A DNA stretch of 64,000 bases from Ascidiaceihabitans sp029251465 (GTDB lineage: Bacteria; Pseudomonadota; Alphaproteobacteria; Rhodobacterales; Rhodobacteraceae): positions 62,001 to 126,000 of the forward strand of contig NZ_CP170633.1 of the NCBI RefSeq assembly GCF_042932805.1, written 5' to 3'. The translations under genes and the position numbers were made by a program. How positions within the stretch are numbered: the first letter of the stretch is position 1; each line of letters opens with the position of its first letter. The notes beneath the pieces were generated by a model. It searched no databases. It was not told where the DNA came from and saw nothing but the letters and a program-made list of their open reading frames with translations. This document shows, piece after piece, positions 1-7,661 of this stretch.

Positions 1-871
1 CCTGAAACCCTTCATCGGAAAACCGCGACGTCTGGCTGTCATTTGACCAGTCGGACAGGTTCACATCCCAAAGGTCGGGCAACTCTGCGAGGGCTTCAAT
101 GATGTCGCGGGCCTCTGCGTCGTGCTGCATCCCGTCCGCGCCAAGCAGTTCGTCCACGGCGAGGCGCACAGCCACAGCGCAGGTATCGCCGACGGCTTCT
201 TTGGTGTCTTCAATGACCTCTCGAAACAGGCGCAAACGGTTTTCGAACGACCCGCCATATTCATCCGTGCGCTGATTGTGGCGTGCCAGCAAAAAGTGAT
301 GCAGCAGCGTCATTTCATGGCCCGCATAGGCGTAGATGATGTCAAAACCCGCCTCTTTGGCCCGCTTTGCCGCCGCGACATGCCAGCCACGAAACGCGGC
401 AATGTCGGCTTTGTCCATCATGCGGGCCTGAACCGGATCATCACCGTCCACAATCGCGCCGGTCGGGGCAAGCGGTGCGGCACGGGTGTAGCGGTTGGCC
501 GAATGCAAGCCGTTGTGTGCGAGCTGGATCGCCGCCAAACTGCCATGTGCGTGAACCGCCTGTGTCACAAGACGCAGGGCCGGAATATCTTCGGCCCCCC
601 AAAGGCGCGCCTGATTGGACGGGGTCAAATCCGATGTCGGGTGAATTTCGGTTTCTTGGGTCGACACCACACCCCAGCCACCTTCGGCTTTGATGCCACG
701 CAAACGCGCTTCTGACTGCGGATATCGATGGCCCATACCTGTGCAATGGGGCACTTGATAGAACCGGTTTGGGGTCGTGACCGGACCAATTTTTACGGGT
801 TCGAAAAGAACTTCGTATTGTGATTGTGCCGCGAGGGACGGATTTGATCGGGACGGCGAAGTGTTAGACAT
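1..871 (-). CDS. Trimethylamine dehydrogenase-like NADH:flavin oxidoreductase, 5' part (gene runs off the window)
   Basis: The 290 visible residues form the FMN-binding TIM barrel of the old-yellow-enzyme superfamily, closest in pattern to trimethylamine/dimethylamine dehydrogenase. Cys43 in QVPHCTGMG lies where trimethylamine dehydrogenase attaches 6-S-cysteinyl-FMN. Tyr182 and His185 in YAYAGH match its catalytic Tyr-x-x-His, and RTDEYGGSFENRLR is a family signature. Family members oxidatively demethylate or deaminate methylated amines or betaines and carry a C-terminal 4Fe-4S and dinucleotide-binding half, which is outside this window. The ATG at 869-871 is the first in frame, and a palindrome lies 53-68 bases upstream. 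The substrate cannot be read from this part; a dimethylglycine- or betaine-demethylating relative is equally possible. Confidence 0.85.
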   Translation of the reverse strand, partial: MSNTSPSRSNPSLAAQSQYEVLFEPVKIGPVTTPNRFYQVPHCTGMGHRYPQSEARLRGIKAEGGWGVVSTQETEIHPTSDLTPSNQARLWGAEDIPALRLVTQAVHAHGSLAAIQLAHNGLHSANRYTRAAPLAPTGAIVDGDDPVQARMMDKADIAAFRGWHVAAAKRAKEAGFDIIYAYAGHEMTLLHHFLLARHNQRTDEYGGSFENRLRLFREVIEDTKEAVGDTCAVAVRLAVDELLGADGMQHDAEARDIIEALAELPDLWDVNLSDWSNDSQTSRFSDEGFQ

Positions 872-1190
872 CTGGATCCGTGCTCTCGCGTTAGGGGACG
901 GACAAACACTAGACGCAAAGCTGTTGATTGTTCAATCAAGCCGTCGATCGCGTTGGGTACGCGTCGCTTGGTTCGCCGCTTCCTTTTTTTGTCCCGAACT
1001 TGCAGGTGCTTAAGCAAAAACAATTGGCGGCGACATAATGCGCTGAAAAAGTAGACTTAGGGTGACCAGATGGTTACCCATTAGGGCAGGGTGCCAAGAG
1101 CCCTTGAGTGACAAAGGCTTGGTGGCCGATGTTTTTGAGCCAAAACGATTTTTATGACAAACCATAAACATCCAATTAGGAGACGTGCAG
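872..1190. other. Noncoding gap between divergent genes
   Basis: No supportable gene in 319 bases. The gap contains the palindrome at 924-939 and an imperfect inverted repeat at 1060-1079 (GGGTGACC-N4-GGTTACCC, one mismatch). It should hold the promoters of both divergent genes, but no convincing -35/-10 pair could be picked. Confidence 0.5.
924..939. promoter_or_regulatory. Palindrome TTGATTG-TT-CAATCAA upstream of the flavoenzyme gene
   Basis: Perfect 7-bp arms separated by TT lie 53 bases before the start at 871. Position and symmetry suit a dimeric regulator. The spacing between the TTGAT and ATCAA half-sites is 6, not the 4 of an FNR box, so FnrL is unlikely. No regulator gene is next to it. 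Confidence 0.35.
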
Positions 1191-1760
1191 ATGCCGAGCG
1201 CGCCACAGGCCATCCGACCCGTTTGGTCCCGCAGGCCCCGAATTTTGGGGATGGTTTTTCTAACGCTGACGCTGGCAGGCTGTTTGATTGGCGGTCTGAC
1301 CCTGCGGGATTATTCGTCGTTTCAATCCTATCAGTTCAAGCAAACGCCGGGGCTTGGGTTTTGCGGTGACATCGACCGGGTGTTTTCGGCCGAGATTTCG
1401 CGTGACGCTGACGGGGCGATGACATTCGCGCATTCCATTCTGACCGTTGCGGGACGTGATCCGACGCAATGCGCAGGGGGCGTGGCCGCTGAACAGGGCT
1501 GCCTGCGAGCGACAGCACAAGCCACCAGACAGCTGAGCCAACAAGAAGCGGACCGTGTCGCGGCGGTCTTTTCAAACGTAAAATTCCACAAAAACCCAGA
1601 TCCGATTTGCCGGGAGCTCGCCGTAGATCCCTGCCTGATTGAAAGACATTCGTGGGGCGATACAGAGCTAAGCGACTACATCTGCGGCGCCGACCGGATC
1701 GGCGATGAACAAAAAGCGCAGCTGCGCACGCTTTTGACCGATTTACGGTTCGGAGGCTGA
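1191..1760 (+). CDS. Exported cysteine-rich protein of unknown function, paralogue A (possible lipoprotein)
   Basis: A 189-residue protein. ATG 1191 is preferred to GTG 1185 because AGGAGA at 1178-1183 then has 7-base spacing. The N-terminus is basic, then hydrophobic, ending in LAGC with Cys31, a plausible lipobox; a simple membrane anchor is the alternative. The rest has six cysteines in a pattern shared with the protein at 4325-4918. Shared blocks include a KQT-GLGFC motif, a QEAD segment, a PDP-CRE motif, a DPC-IERH motif and an LSD-CG motif near the C-terminus. Even cysteine number and export suggest disulfides in the periplasm. No known domain recognised. A secreted-protein gene follows after 49 bases, so the two are likely co-transcribed. 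Confidence 0.75.
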   Translation: MPSAPQAIRPVWSRRPRILGMVFLTLTLAGCLIGGLTLRDYSSFQSYQFKQTPGLGFCGDIDRVFSAEISRDADGAMTFAHSILTVAGRDPTQCAGGVAAEQGCLRATAQATRQLSQQEADRVAAVFSNVKFHKNPDPICRELAVDPCLIERHSWGDTELSDYICGADRIGDEQKAQLRTLLTDLRFGG

Positions 1761-1809
1761 CAATTCCACATCTCTTTTCCCACGAATTTATTTCACACGG
1801 AGTTCCTGA

Positions 1810-3039
1810 ATGAAAAATCTGCTGAGCATTTCAACCGCGGCCATACTGGCGTTCTCAAGTCCGGTATTGGCCGACGGATTTTACAATCTGTTCGGATCGC
1901 ATGGCGACAAATGGGGCGAACTTACCTTCGAGGAAACCGTCAACACATACACCCTTTGGGTTTGGCCAAACGAAGAAGGTCAGGTGAATTATTACATCAA
2001 CAACCCGACCGGTGGCAGCGACGGCTGGTCCAACGGTCCGTATGATGGCTATTTCACCGTCGATATGCCCGAGGAATTAACCCAGTCGTGCAACTACACG
2101 ATCACGGATGAATATGGCTATACCTCAGATGTGTGGGGGGCGGCGCGCATGCGCTGGACCAGCGGGGACTCGTTCGTGCTGCAACGGTGGCAGTGCGACG
2201 GAACAGCGTTGGAACTCGAAGTTATCGGCCGATATGCGTTCGCACAACCCACTCCGCAATCCGTAGTGCCGGTCGCAGCGACCCTTGGTCTGCAATCCGA
2301 CCGCATCCCGCTTAGCGTCAATGACCCTGCCCATACGGTTCAGGGGCTTGATAAAAATCCGGCAATCTATCTGGATGTTGATTTTTCGGATGGCACGTCG
2401 GGGGGGGATGACTATCAGAAATTCTCGGCCAGCAATATCATATTTGACGATGTATCGGGTGATCCCGATGACATTATCCAGATCAACTATTTGGATATCG
2501 ATTACAACAATCCGGGTCTGGGTAAATACGCGGCGCAATTGACGTCGACGGGAAAAGGCGTGGGCACAGCGCAATTGCTTGTGTCGTTTCGCGACGCGCC
2601 ACATGTGACAGCCGCAGTAACGGCCACTGTTGTCAGCGCAGTGCCACAGCTGAAAACGCCGGTCAGCGCAGCTTTGGCGTTGCAATCGTATCGCCTGCCG
2701 GTCAGCAACCGCGACGCTGCCTACACCGTGTACGGGCTTGACCTGTTTCCGGCGATTTTTGTCACGGCAGAGTTTGGTGACGGATCGTCGGTTGCAAATT
2801 CCTACCACCAAGACTTTGCAGACAATGTGATCATCGATGACGTCAGCGGTGATCCTTATGACCTGATCAAAGTTGTGCCATGGGCTGTCGACAACAACGC
2901 CCCACAGGGTCCAAAATACGCGGGCCAGTTAACCTCGACCGGTCGCGGGGCAGGCACTGCGAACCTGTTGTTGTCCTTTAAAAACGCGCCAGGTGTGACC
3001 GCGTCAATTGCCGTCACGGTTGTGAGCGGCTCAAATTAA
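1810..3039 (+). CDS. Secreted protein with two tandem repeat domains, unknown function
   Basis: A 409-residue protein with a Sec signal peptide (cleavage near VLA-DG, residues 20-22). It has an N-terminal domain with a cysteine pair (about residues 23-150), then two homologous domains of about 125 residues (about 155-285 and 285-407). Both repeats carry LQS-R-P at the start, DDVSGDP, KYA-QLTSTG-G-GTA and a terminal VTA-VTVVS, and look like beta-sandwich (Ig/BIG-type) modules. The DDVSGDP/DG segments are acidic and could bind calcium; this is inference. The N-terminal C-Y-D-G region faintly resembles that of the secreted protein at 5070-5921. The gene follows paralogue A and converges on the DUF6159 gene. 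Confidence 0.75.
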   Translation: MKNLLSISTAAILAFSSPVLADGFYNLFGSHGDKWGELTFEETVNTYTLWVWPNEEGQVNYYINNPTGGSDGWSNGPYDGYFTVDMPEELTQSCNYTITDEYGYTSDVWGAARMRWTSGDSFVLQRWQCDGTALELEVIGRYAFAQPTPQSVVPVAATLGLQSDRIPLSVNDPAHTVQGLDKNPAIYLDVDFSDGTSGGDDYQKFSASNIIFDDVSGDPDDIIQINYLDIDYNNPGLGKYAAQLTSTGKGVGTAQLLVSFRDAPHVTAAVTATVVSAVPQLKTPVSAALALQSYRLPVSNRDAAYTVYGLDLFPAIFVTAEFGDGSSVANSYHQDFADNVIIDDVSGDPYDLIKVVPWAVDNNAPQGPKYAGQLTSTGRGAGTANLLLSFKNAPGVTASIAVTVVSGSN

Positions 3040-3083
3040 AACGTGCCGGTCTGTGCCGACCAATCATCGCCCCTTACAGCGGC

Positions 3084-4001
3084 TTAATCATCGCCGCCGT
3101 GAGGGGAATGATCATGATCTTCAACGTGTTGGGCGCTTTTGGGGTCACGCTGGCTAAAGGCGTGTTCCAGATCGGCACCATCAAAATGTGCGGGCAATTT
3201 CCCGTCCACTGCGTAAACATACAGCGCCGATGTCAGGATCGCATCCAACGTGGTGATCACCAAGGCAGTCAAGGCGATCAACAGCACCGCAAACACCAGA
3301 AGTGCAGCCGCCAATACCGGCACCGCATCCAAAAGCATAGCGCCAGCCCCTATCAAAATAAACGCCGGTAAAATCGTAACAATAGCAACAGCGGAAAGCC
3401 CGATGTGGGCGACCATTGCTTCGCCCCAGGTTTTACGAATAAGCGACACAGAGGTCTTCATCGCCTTGATCGGACCAACCCGGTCTGCGACCAAAACCGG
3501 CACCACAAAAAAGGCGGCAATCGTCCACGCCCCGCCAAGAAAACTGAAAATGAAACTTGCCAGCCCGTCCGTTCGCTTGGCCGATTGTTGCAGAATAAAC
3601 CCGACTGTCGCGGTCACAAGGGCCCAGACAAACACCAGCGGCAGCCGTGAAATCGCGGCGCGCAGCCCATCCATCACCGTCGGATCACCACCGGCAAACC
3701 GGATACGCGCGCAGGCAATCAGAGCGGTGTTGAAAAAGACAAAAACAAATGTCGTGAACACATACACAACGTAGCTGGCAAAAATCATCGTGACGTTGTT
3801 TGCTTTTTCAGGATCATCGTTGAACCACGCCAAAAGCGTATCAAGATGTCCGGCAAGGTAGATCGGCCAGACCACAACGCCGGTGGTCAAGGCCAGGGCC
3901 GCAATGCTTAGGATCGGGAAAATCAGCAGTTCCTTGTCCAGCATCAACACCCGCCAGCAAATCACCATCAGTCGCCAGGCCGCTTTAATTTTTTTGAACA
4001 T
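3084..4001 (-). CDS. DUF6159 family integral membrane protein
   Basis: A 305-residue polytopic membrane protein with about six hydrophobic segments (roughly residues 25-50, 70-105, 120-145, 155-175, 200-230, 235-265) and a short charged His/Asp-rich cytoplasmic tail. The opening (FKKIKAAWRLM) and the RFAGGDPTVMDGLRAA motif in the middle are typical of DUF6159 proteins, whose function is unknown. It stands alone on the minus strand inside the exported-protein cluster. The tail DHDHSPHGGDD could bind metal, but that is speculation. Confidence 0.8.
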   Translation of the reverse strand: MFKKIKAAWRLMVICWRVLMLDKELLIFPILSIAALALTTGVVVWPIYLAGHLDTLLAWFNDDPEKANNVTMIFASYVVYVFTTFVFVFFNTALIACARIRFAGGDPTVMDGLRAAISRLPLVFVWALVTATVGFILQQSAKRTDGLASFIFSFLGGAWTIAAFFVVPVLVADRVGPIKAMKTSVSLIRKTWGEAMVAHIGLSAVAIVTILPAFILIGAGAMLLDAVPVLAAALLVFAVLLIALTALVITTLDAILTSALYVYAVDGKLPAHFDGADLEHAFSQRDPKSAQHVEDHDHSPHGGDD

Positions 4002-4324
4002 TCTATGGGCACCTTAAAATATGCGTCGCCGCGTGGTCTGAGAGGGGCAATAATCCTGAGTGCCGAAATGAAGCGCAGGATGAGTTGCGAGCCTCATTTA
4101 TCCCTCATCGTTGACAGCTAAGAGGTTAAAAATCAAGGCAAAGTCGGGTTGGAACGCGTATGGTGCCTTGCGGGGGTTGTGGGGGCATGGGCCAATGACC
4201 TAGACACGTTGCAACGCGTTTGAACGACAGCACTAAGTGGCTGCAACGTGGGGTGGTATGCGCGCTCTGAACAGAACGGTCCAGCGTGATCCGCCTTTCA
4301 GAGCACTAATCAAAGGATGTCGTG
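4002..4324. other. Noncoding gap with a perfect 9-bp inverted repeat
   Basis: No gene seen in 323 bases. CACGTTGCA at 4205-4213 and TGCAACGTG at 4242-4250 form a perfect inverted repeat with a 28-base spacer, 75 bases before the start of the next gene. It could be a split operator; nothing identifies a regulator. Confidence 0.4.
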
Positions 4325-4918
4325 ATGAAAAAGCTTAGCGTTTTGGCTGGGGCACTCATACGGTTTGCACGCAGAAAACCGGTTCTCAGTTTGGGCTGTG
4401 TGGCGCTCGCGATTGCTTTGGTTCTTGTGGCCACGATGCTGTTTTCTGCGGGCAAAGTGACACGCGATTTTTCTGCGTTCGAGACGTATGAATTCAAGCA
4501 AACGCACGGGCTGGGGTTTTGTAGTGATCCGGATCGCCCGCATTCCGCCAAAATCACCCGCAATGCTGACGGAACGATGGCGTTTTCGCATGCGCTGCTG
4601 GCCCTTGCCGGAACTGATCCCGAACAATGTGACGGCGGTGTTGCCACCGATGACGGGTGCTTGCGCCCCAACGATCAACCGCCCAGACAGTTGTCCCCAC
4701 AAGAGGCCGATCAGGTCACAGCCGTGTTTGCACAGACTACCTATCACCGGCGGCCAGACCCGCTGTGTCGCGAGTATGGCATCGATCCTTGCATGATCGA
4801 ACGCCATGTGTGGGACGGCAAGGAACTGAGCGATTTTCTCTGCGGATCGGACCGGTTGACTGGCGAACATGACACCAGAATGCGCGACCTTCTGATCGAT
4901 CTAAAATCCGGCGGCTGA
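4325..4918 (+). CDS. Exported cysteine-rich protein of unknown function, paralogue B
   Basis: A 197-residue protein, clear paralogue of the product of 1191-1760. All six cysteines and the KQT-GLGFC, QEAD, PDP-CRE, DPC-IERH and LSD-CG blocks are kept. ATG 4325 is preferred over GTG 4322 because AGGA at 4314-4317 has 7-base spacing. Unlike paralogue A it has no lipobox; residues about 18-42 form one uncleaved-looking membrane helix after a basic start, so it is probably a single-pass protein with a periplasmic domain. It is followed after 151 bases by another secreted-protein gene, repeating the order at 1191-3039. Confidence 0.75.
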   Translation: MKKLSVLAGALIRFARRKPVLSLGCVALAIALVLVATMLFSAGKVTRDFSAFETYEFKQTHGLGFCSDPDRPHSAKITRNADGTMAFSHALLALAGTDPEQCDGGVATDDGCLRPNDQPPRQLSPQEADQVTAVFAQTTYHRRPDPLCREYGIDPCMIERHVWDGKELSDFLCGSDRLTGEHDTRMRDLLIDLKSGG

Positions 4919-5069
4919 CCGGTTTCGAACAACGCGCCCCCAACACTAGGTCCTTTTCCTGTGTCGTATTTTTGATCGTAGGCACCACCATCGCGTGAAT
5001 TTTCGGAAGTATTAGTCGCATGCCCGCAGAGGTGCTAGTGTCAGATATCAATTATGCTCGGAGAAGCAA

Positions 5070-5921
5070 ATGAATTGGACGATCAAGAACTTAGTGGCGG
5101 GCTTTGGCCTGTCGCTCTTTAGTGCGCTGCCGGCCTACGCCGATGGCGTTGACCAAATTTTCAAAGCCGATGGCACCTTTATTGACGAAATCGAAATCGT
5201 TGGTGACGTGGTCATGGACTCTGGCGAAACCTTAGCGCTTTTGGAAATGCGCGCACAAGAAATGAAGTTTTTCGTCGACCCTGACGCGGTTTACGTCACG
5301 CTGTACGATGAAAACCCGATCTTGACGGAAAACAAAGAGTTCTACGGCTTTTGGGTCAGCACCCGACCGCCTGGCGCTTCTGAATGGCCCGACTGCGGCT
5401 ACAACGTCGTGGACGATCAAGGCACGGCGTATGACGCGCACGGCACGCTGGTCTGGACCAACACCGACATCGCCCCGAATGGTTATAGTCTGGCCTACAG
5501 CATCGATCTTGGCACATGCCAAACCCGCCAATTGCCTTGGGGCTACAGCCTTGCTGCAATCCAGATGTCGCCAGATGCGGGCGTTCCGCATGGTGATGTT
5601 CCGGATCAAAACAGCTACAAGGTGACGGATTCCAACGGGGCAGAATACTACGTCGAGGCCGCTGACGGGGGGGCAATTTTGACCTCGGTTGAATTTCGGG
5701 AAATCGCTGTCCCGATGGCGGACGCGGCGCAAAGCACCGAAATCTTTTTCGAACAAGACGTCCTGAACATGTACGCTGATTGCTCGACGGGCAGCATGCA
5801 TTACGGCTACGGAACGTGGTCTTGGGCAAACGGTGGCTTTCTGGTCAACTTCGACAGCGTCAGTTTTTCCTTTCCGCGCATGGATGCCCCACCCGAAAAT
5901 GGCGGTGCCTGCCGCATGTAA
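5070..5921 (+). CDS. Secreted protein, unknown function
   Basis: A 283-residue protein with a Sec signal peptide (cleavage after about residue 24, AYA-DG). RBS GGAGAAG precedes the ATG. The mature part is acidic with few cysteines. The segment from the first cysteine (CGYNVVDDQG) to LGTCQTR loosely parallels the N-terminal domain of the secreted protein at 1810-3039, suggesting a shared domain. No known family recognised. Its place after paralogue B mirrors the secreted gene after paralogue A, so the pairs probably work together at the envelope. Confidence 0.7.
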   Translation: MNWTIKNLVAGFGLSLFSALPAYADGVDQIFKADGTFIDEIEIVGDVVMDSGETLALLEMRAQEMKFFVDPDAVYVTLYDENPILTENKEFYGFWVSTRPPGASEWPDCGYNVVDDQGTAYDAHGTLVWTNTDIAPNGYSLAYSIDLGTCQTRQLPWGYSLAAIQMSPDAGVPHGDVPDQNSYKVTDSNGAEYYVEAADGGAILTSVEFREIAVPMADAAQSTEIFFEQDVLNMYADCSTGSMHYGYGTWSWANGGFLVNFDSVSFSFPRMDAPPENGGACRM

Positions 5922-5994
5922 GCGGGCGGCGATTTAAGAGAAATTTTTCCGCGATTGTCTTTGGCCAGTCGCGGGTTCAATTGAAGGATAAGAT

Positions 5995-6399
5995 ATGCAT
6001 TTTTTGACCAAACTGTTTCGTTTGACCCTGCCATTGGCTGTAACTATGCCGCTAGCAGCATCTGCTGCCCAAGACAGTGGCTGGCACTGCACCAACGCTG
6101 ATTTCGAGATCAACTGTAGCGACGGAAAATGCACTCTCGCCGACGCACACACCCCGATGAGCATCGATGTCAGCAACGATGAAATCAGCTGGTGCGCCTA
6201 CTCTGGCTGCTGGACCGGGCCCACGGGTGCCACAGTATCGTCTGGCCCGTTCGTGTCGTTCCACGGGCTGGCTTTGGAAAATAGCAACGATTCAAATTAC
6301 ATTGTTGATGTTGCGATCATCATCGATTCAAGATCGAAATCCGCGACGATCATGGCATCCGGATTGTTCACAACCCCCGCCACATGCGCGCCAAAATAA
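5995..6399 (+). CDS. Small secreted cysteine-rich protein, unknown function
   Basis: A 134-residue protein with a signal peptide ending near ASA-AQD (residue 22) and a mature domain of about 110 residues. Cysteines cluster early (HC, NC, KC, WC, GC) and one is near the C-terminus (ATC). Start ATG is preceded by GAAGGATAAG. It lies 73 bases after the preceding secreted-protein gene in the same direction and is likely part of the same exported group. No family recognised. Confidence 0.7.
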   Translation: MHFLTKLFRLTLPLAVTMPLAASAAQDSGWHCTNADFEINCSDGKCTLADAHTPMSIDVSNDEISWCAYSGCWTGPTGATVSSGPFVSFHGLALENSNDSNYIVDVAIIIDSRSKSATIMASGLFTTPATCAPK

Positions 6400-6874
6400 C
6401 ACCCGACGCGCGAAAGCTGGTGAAACTTTCAGGCCGATCTTTCAACCTGCGATGTCAGAGAATCTATGGTGCTTCTAGAGGGCATGGAAACTCTATGTCT
6501 TGGGGGTTCATCGCGTATCGCCAAGCAAACCACCTGTTCACCGCACAGTTTGCGCATCTTCTCAGGAATGCGGAAAGGGAGAAGTGTTTCGGCGATCCAA
6601 ATGAGTGGTCGATCGGCTAAATTCCTGCAAATTTCCAACATCTGAAATGCCGATAAAAGCTGGAACAGCCGACTGTGGCCGGCAACATAATGGGTTCATA
6701 GATGCTGTTGTTCGGCCAACGCACTGACCACAGTGAAAGGCCCAAAGTTGAGCTTGCAGTTTTTGATTTCTCACGATGGGTCGTCATCAAAATCTCTCTG
6801 GCGGATGGCTGATCCTTACAAAACTGATAATCCATTTCTGGACTTAGAATGTGGGATCATATGTAATTGCAGCT
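6400..6874. other. Noncoding gap containing a tRNA-Thr 3'-end remnant
   Basis: No supportable gene in 475 bases. The notable content is the degenerate copy of the tRNA-Thr 3' end and flank at 6445-6480. A small hairpin CACTG-ACCA-CAGTG lies at 6722-6735. The rest has frequent stops in all frames and reads like decayed sequence. Confidence 0.5.
6445..6480 (-). repeat. Degenerate direct copy of the tRNA-Thr 3' end plus flank (att-like)
   Basis: These 36 bases match 23301-23336 at 31 positions. The matched stretch at 23301-23336 holds the last bases of tRNA-Thr, its CCA and 22 bases of 3' flank. The similarity continues weakly into the T-stem region (GGAAACTCT against TGAACTCT). Both copies have the same orientation and lie 16.9 kb apart. 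This is the geometry of an element integrated at a tRNA 3' end, though a decayed second tRNA-Thr gene explains it too. Confidence 0.55.
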
Positions 6875-7576
6875 ATGAAGCTCGTCATCATAAGCGACAC
6901 ACATGGTCGTCATGAGAACCTCGGTATATTGCGCGGAGACATCCTTATCCATTGTGGTGACTTCGAGCAGCTTTTTGAACAAGACAATCAGGCAATTCGA
7001 AAGATCGATGCATGGTTCGGGCGACAAGAGTTCAAGCATATTCTTTGCATCGGTGGAAACCATGACCTGACTTTAGAAAAGTTGGTGCAGATCAAAGAGC
7101 AACCCTTTGAAAACGCCATCTATCTTCAAGACACTGAATTTGTTTACGAAGGTGTAAAATTCTATGGGGCGCCGTGGGTTCCCGACCTTAGCAATCACGC
7201 ATTCTATGCTAACGACCTAGCATTGGACCAAGCGTGGGCAAAGGTTCCGCGCGACGTGGACGTTCTGGTCACGCACACGCCGCCTGTTAATATCCTTGAC
7301 GTTTCCAGCAAGGGCCAGCGATTGGGGTGTGCAAGTTTGTCTCGCCGATTGCAGGCATTGAACCCCAGGGTTCATTGTTTTGGTCACGTGCACGCAAGTG
7401 CTGGTACCTGTGTGAAAAGAGGCACGAGATATGTGAATGCCAGCTATCAACCGTCAACATCTGCGTTCGAGTATGAATTCGTTTCTCGGAGCGGTAAATC
7501 TGATCCAAAGTCTTGGTGGCAAAAAATCCGCAAGTTGGGCGCCAAACAAACATCGCTTTCGCGGGCCACGACCTAA
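6875..7576 (+). CDS. Calcineurin-like metallophosphoesterase
   Basis: A 233-residue protein beginning MKLVIISDTHGRH. ATG 6875 puts the first metal motif right at the start as usual for the family; an upstream in-frame GTG at 6851 lacks support. Metal-ligand motifs in order are SDTHG (D-x-H), CGDFE (GD), GGNHD, THTPP and FGHVHAS, so both metal sites appear intact. The family hydrolyses phosphomono- or phosphodiesters; the substrate is unknown. No signal peptide, so cytoplasmic. It stands alone at the left edge of the tRNA-Thr-bounded block, with no operon partner and a weak RBS. Confidence 0.85.
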   Translation: MKLVIISDTHGRHENLGILRGDILIHCGDFEQLFEQDNQAIRKIDAWFGRQEFKHILCIGGNHDLTLEKLVQIKEQPFENAIYLQDTEFVYEGVKFYGAPWVPDLSNHAFYANDLALDQAWAKVPRDVDVLVTHTPPVNILDVSSKGQRLGCASLSRRLQALNPRVHCFGHVHASAGTCVKRGTRYVNASYQPSTSAFEYEFVSRSGKSDPKSWWQKIRKLGAKQTSLSRATT

Positions 7577-7661
7577 ACTGAAGATGCCAAAGATAAGCGG
7601 TCAGTCAGGCTTAGCCAAATGTATGACCAAGCCCAAAAATTCGACCACTTGAAACCCGAGC

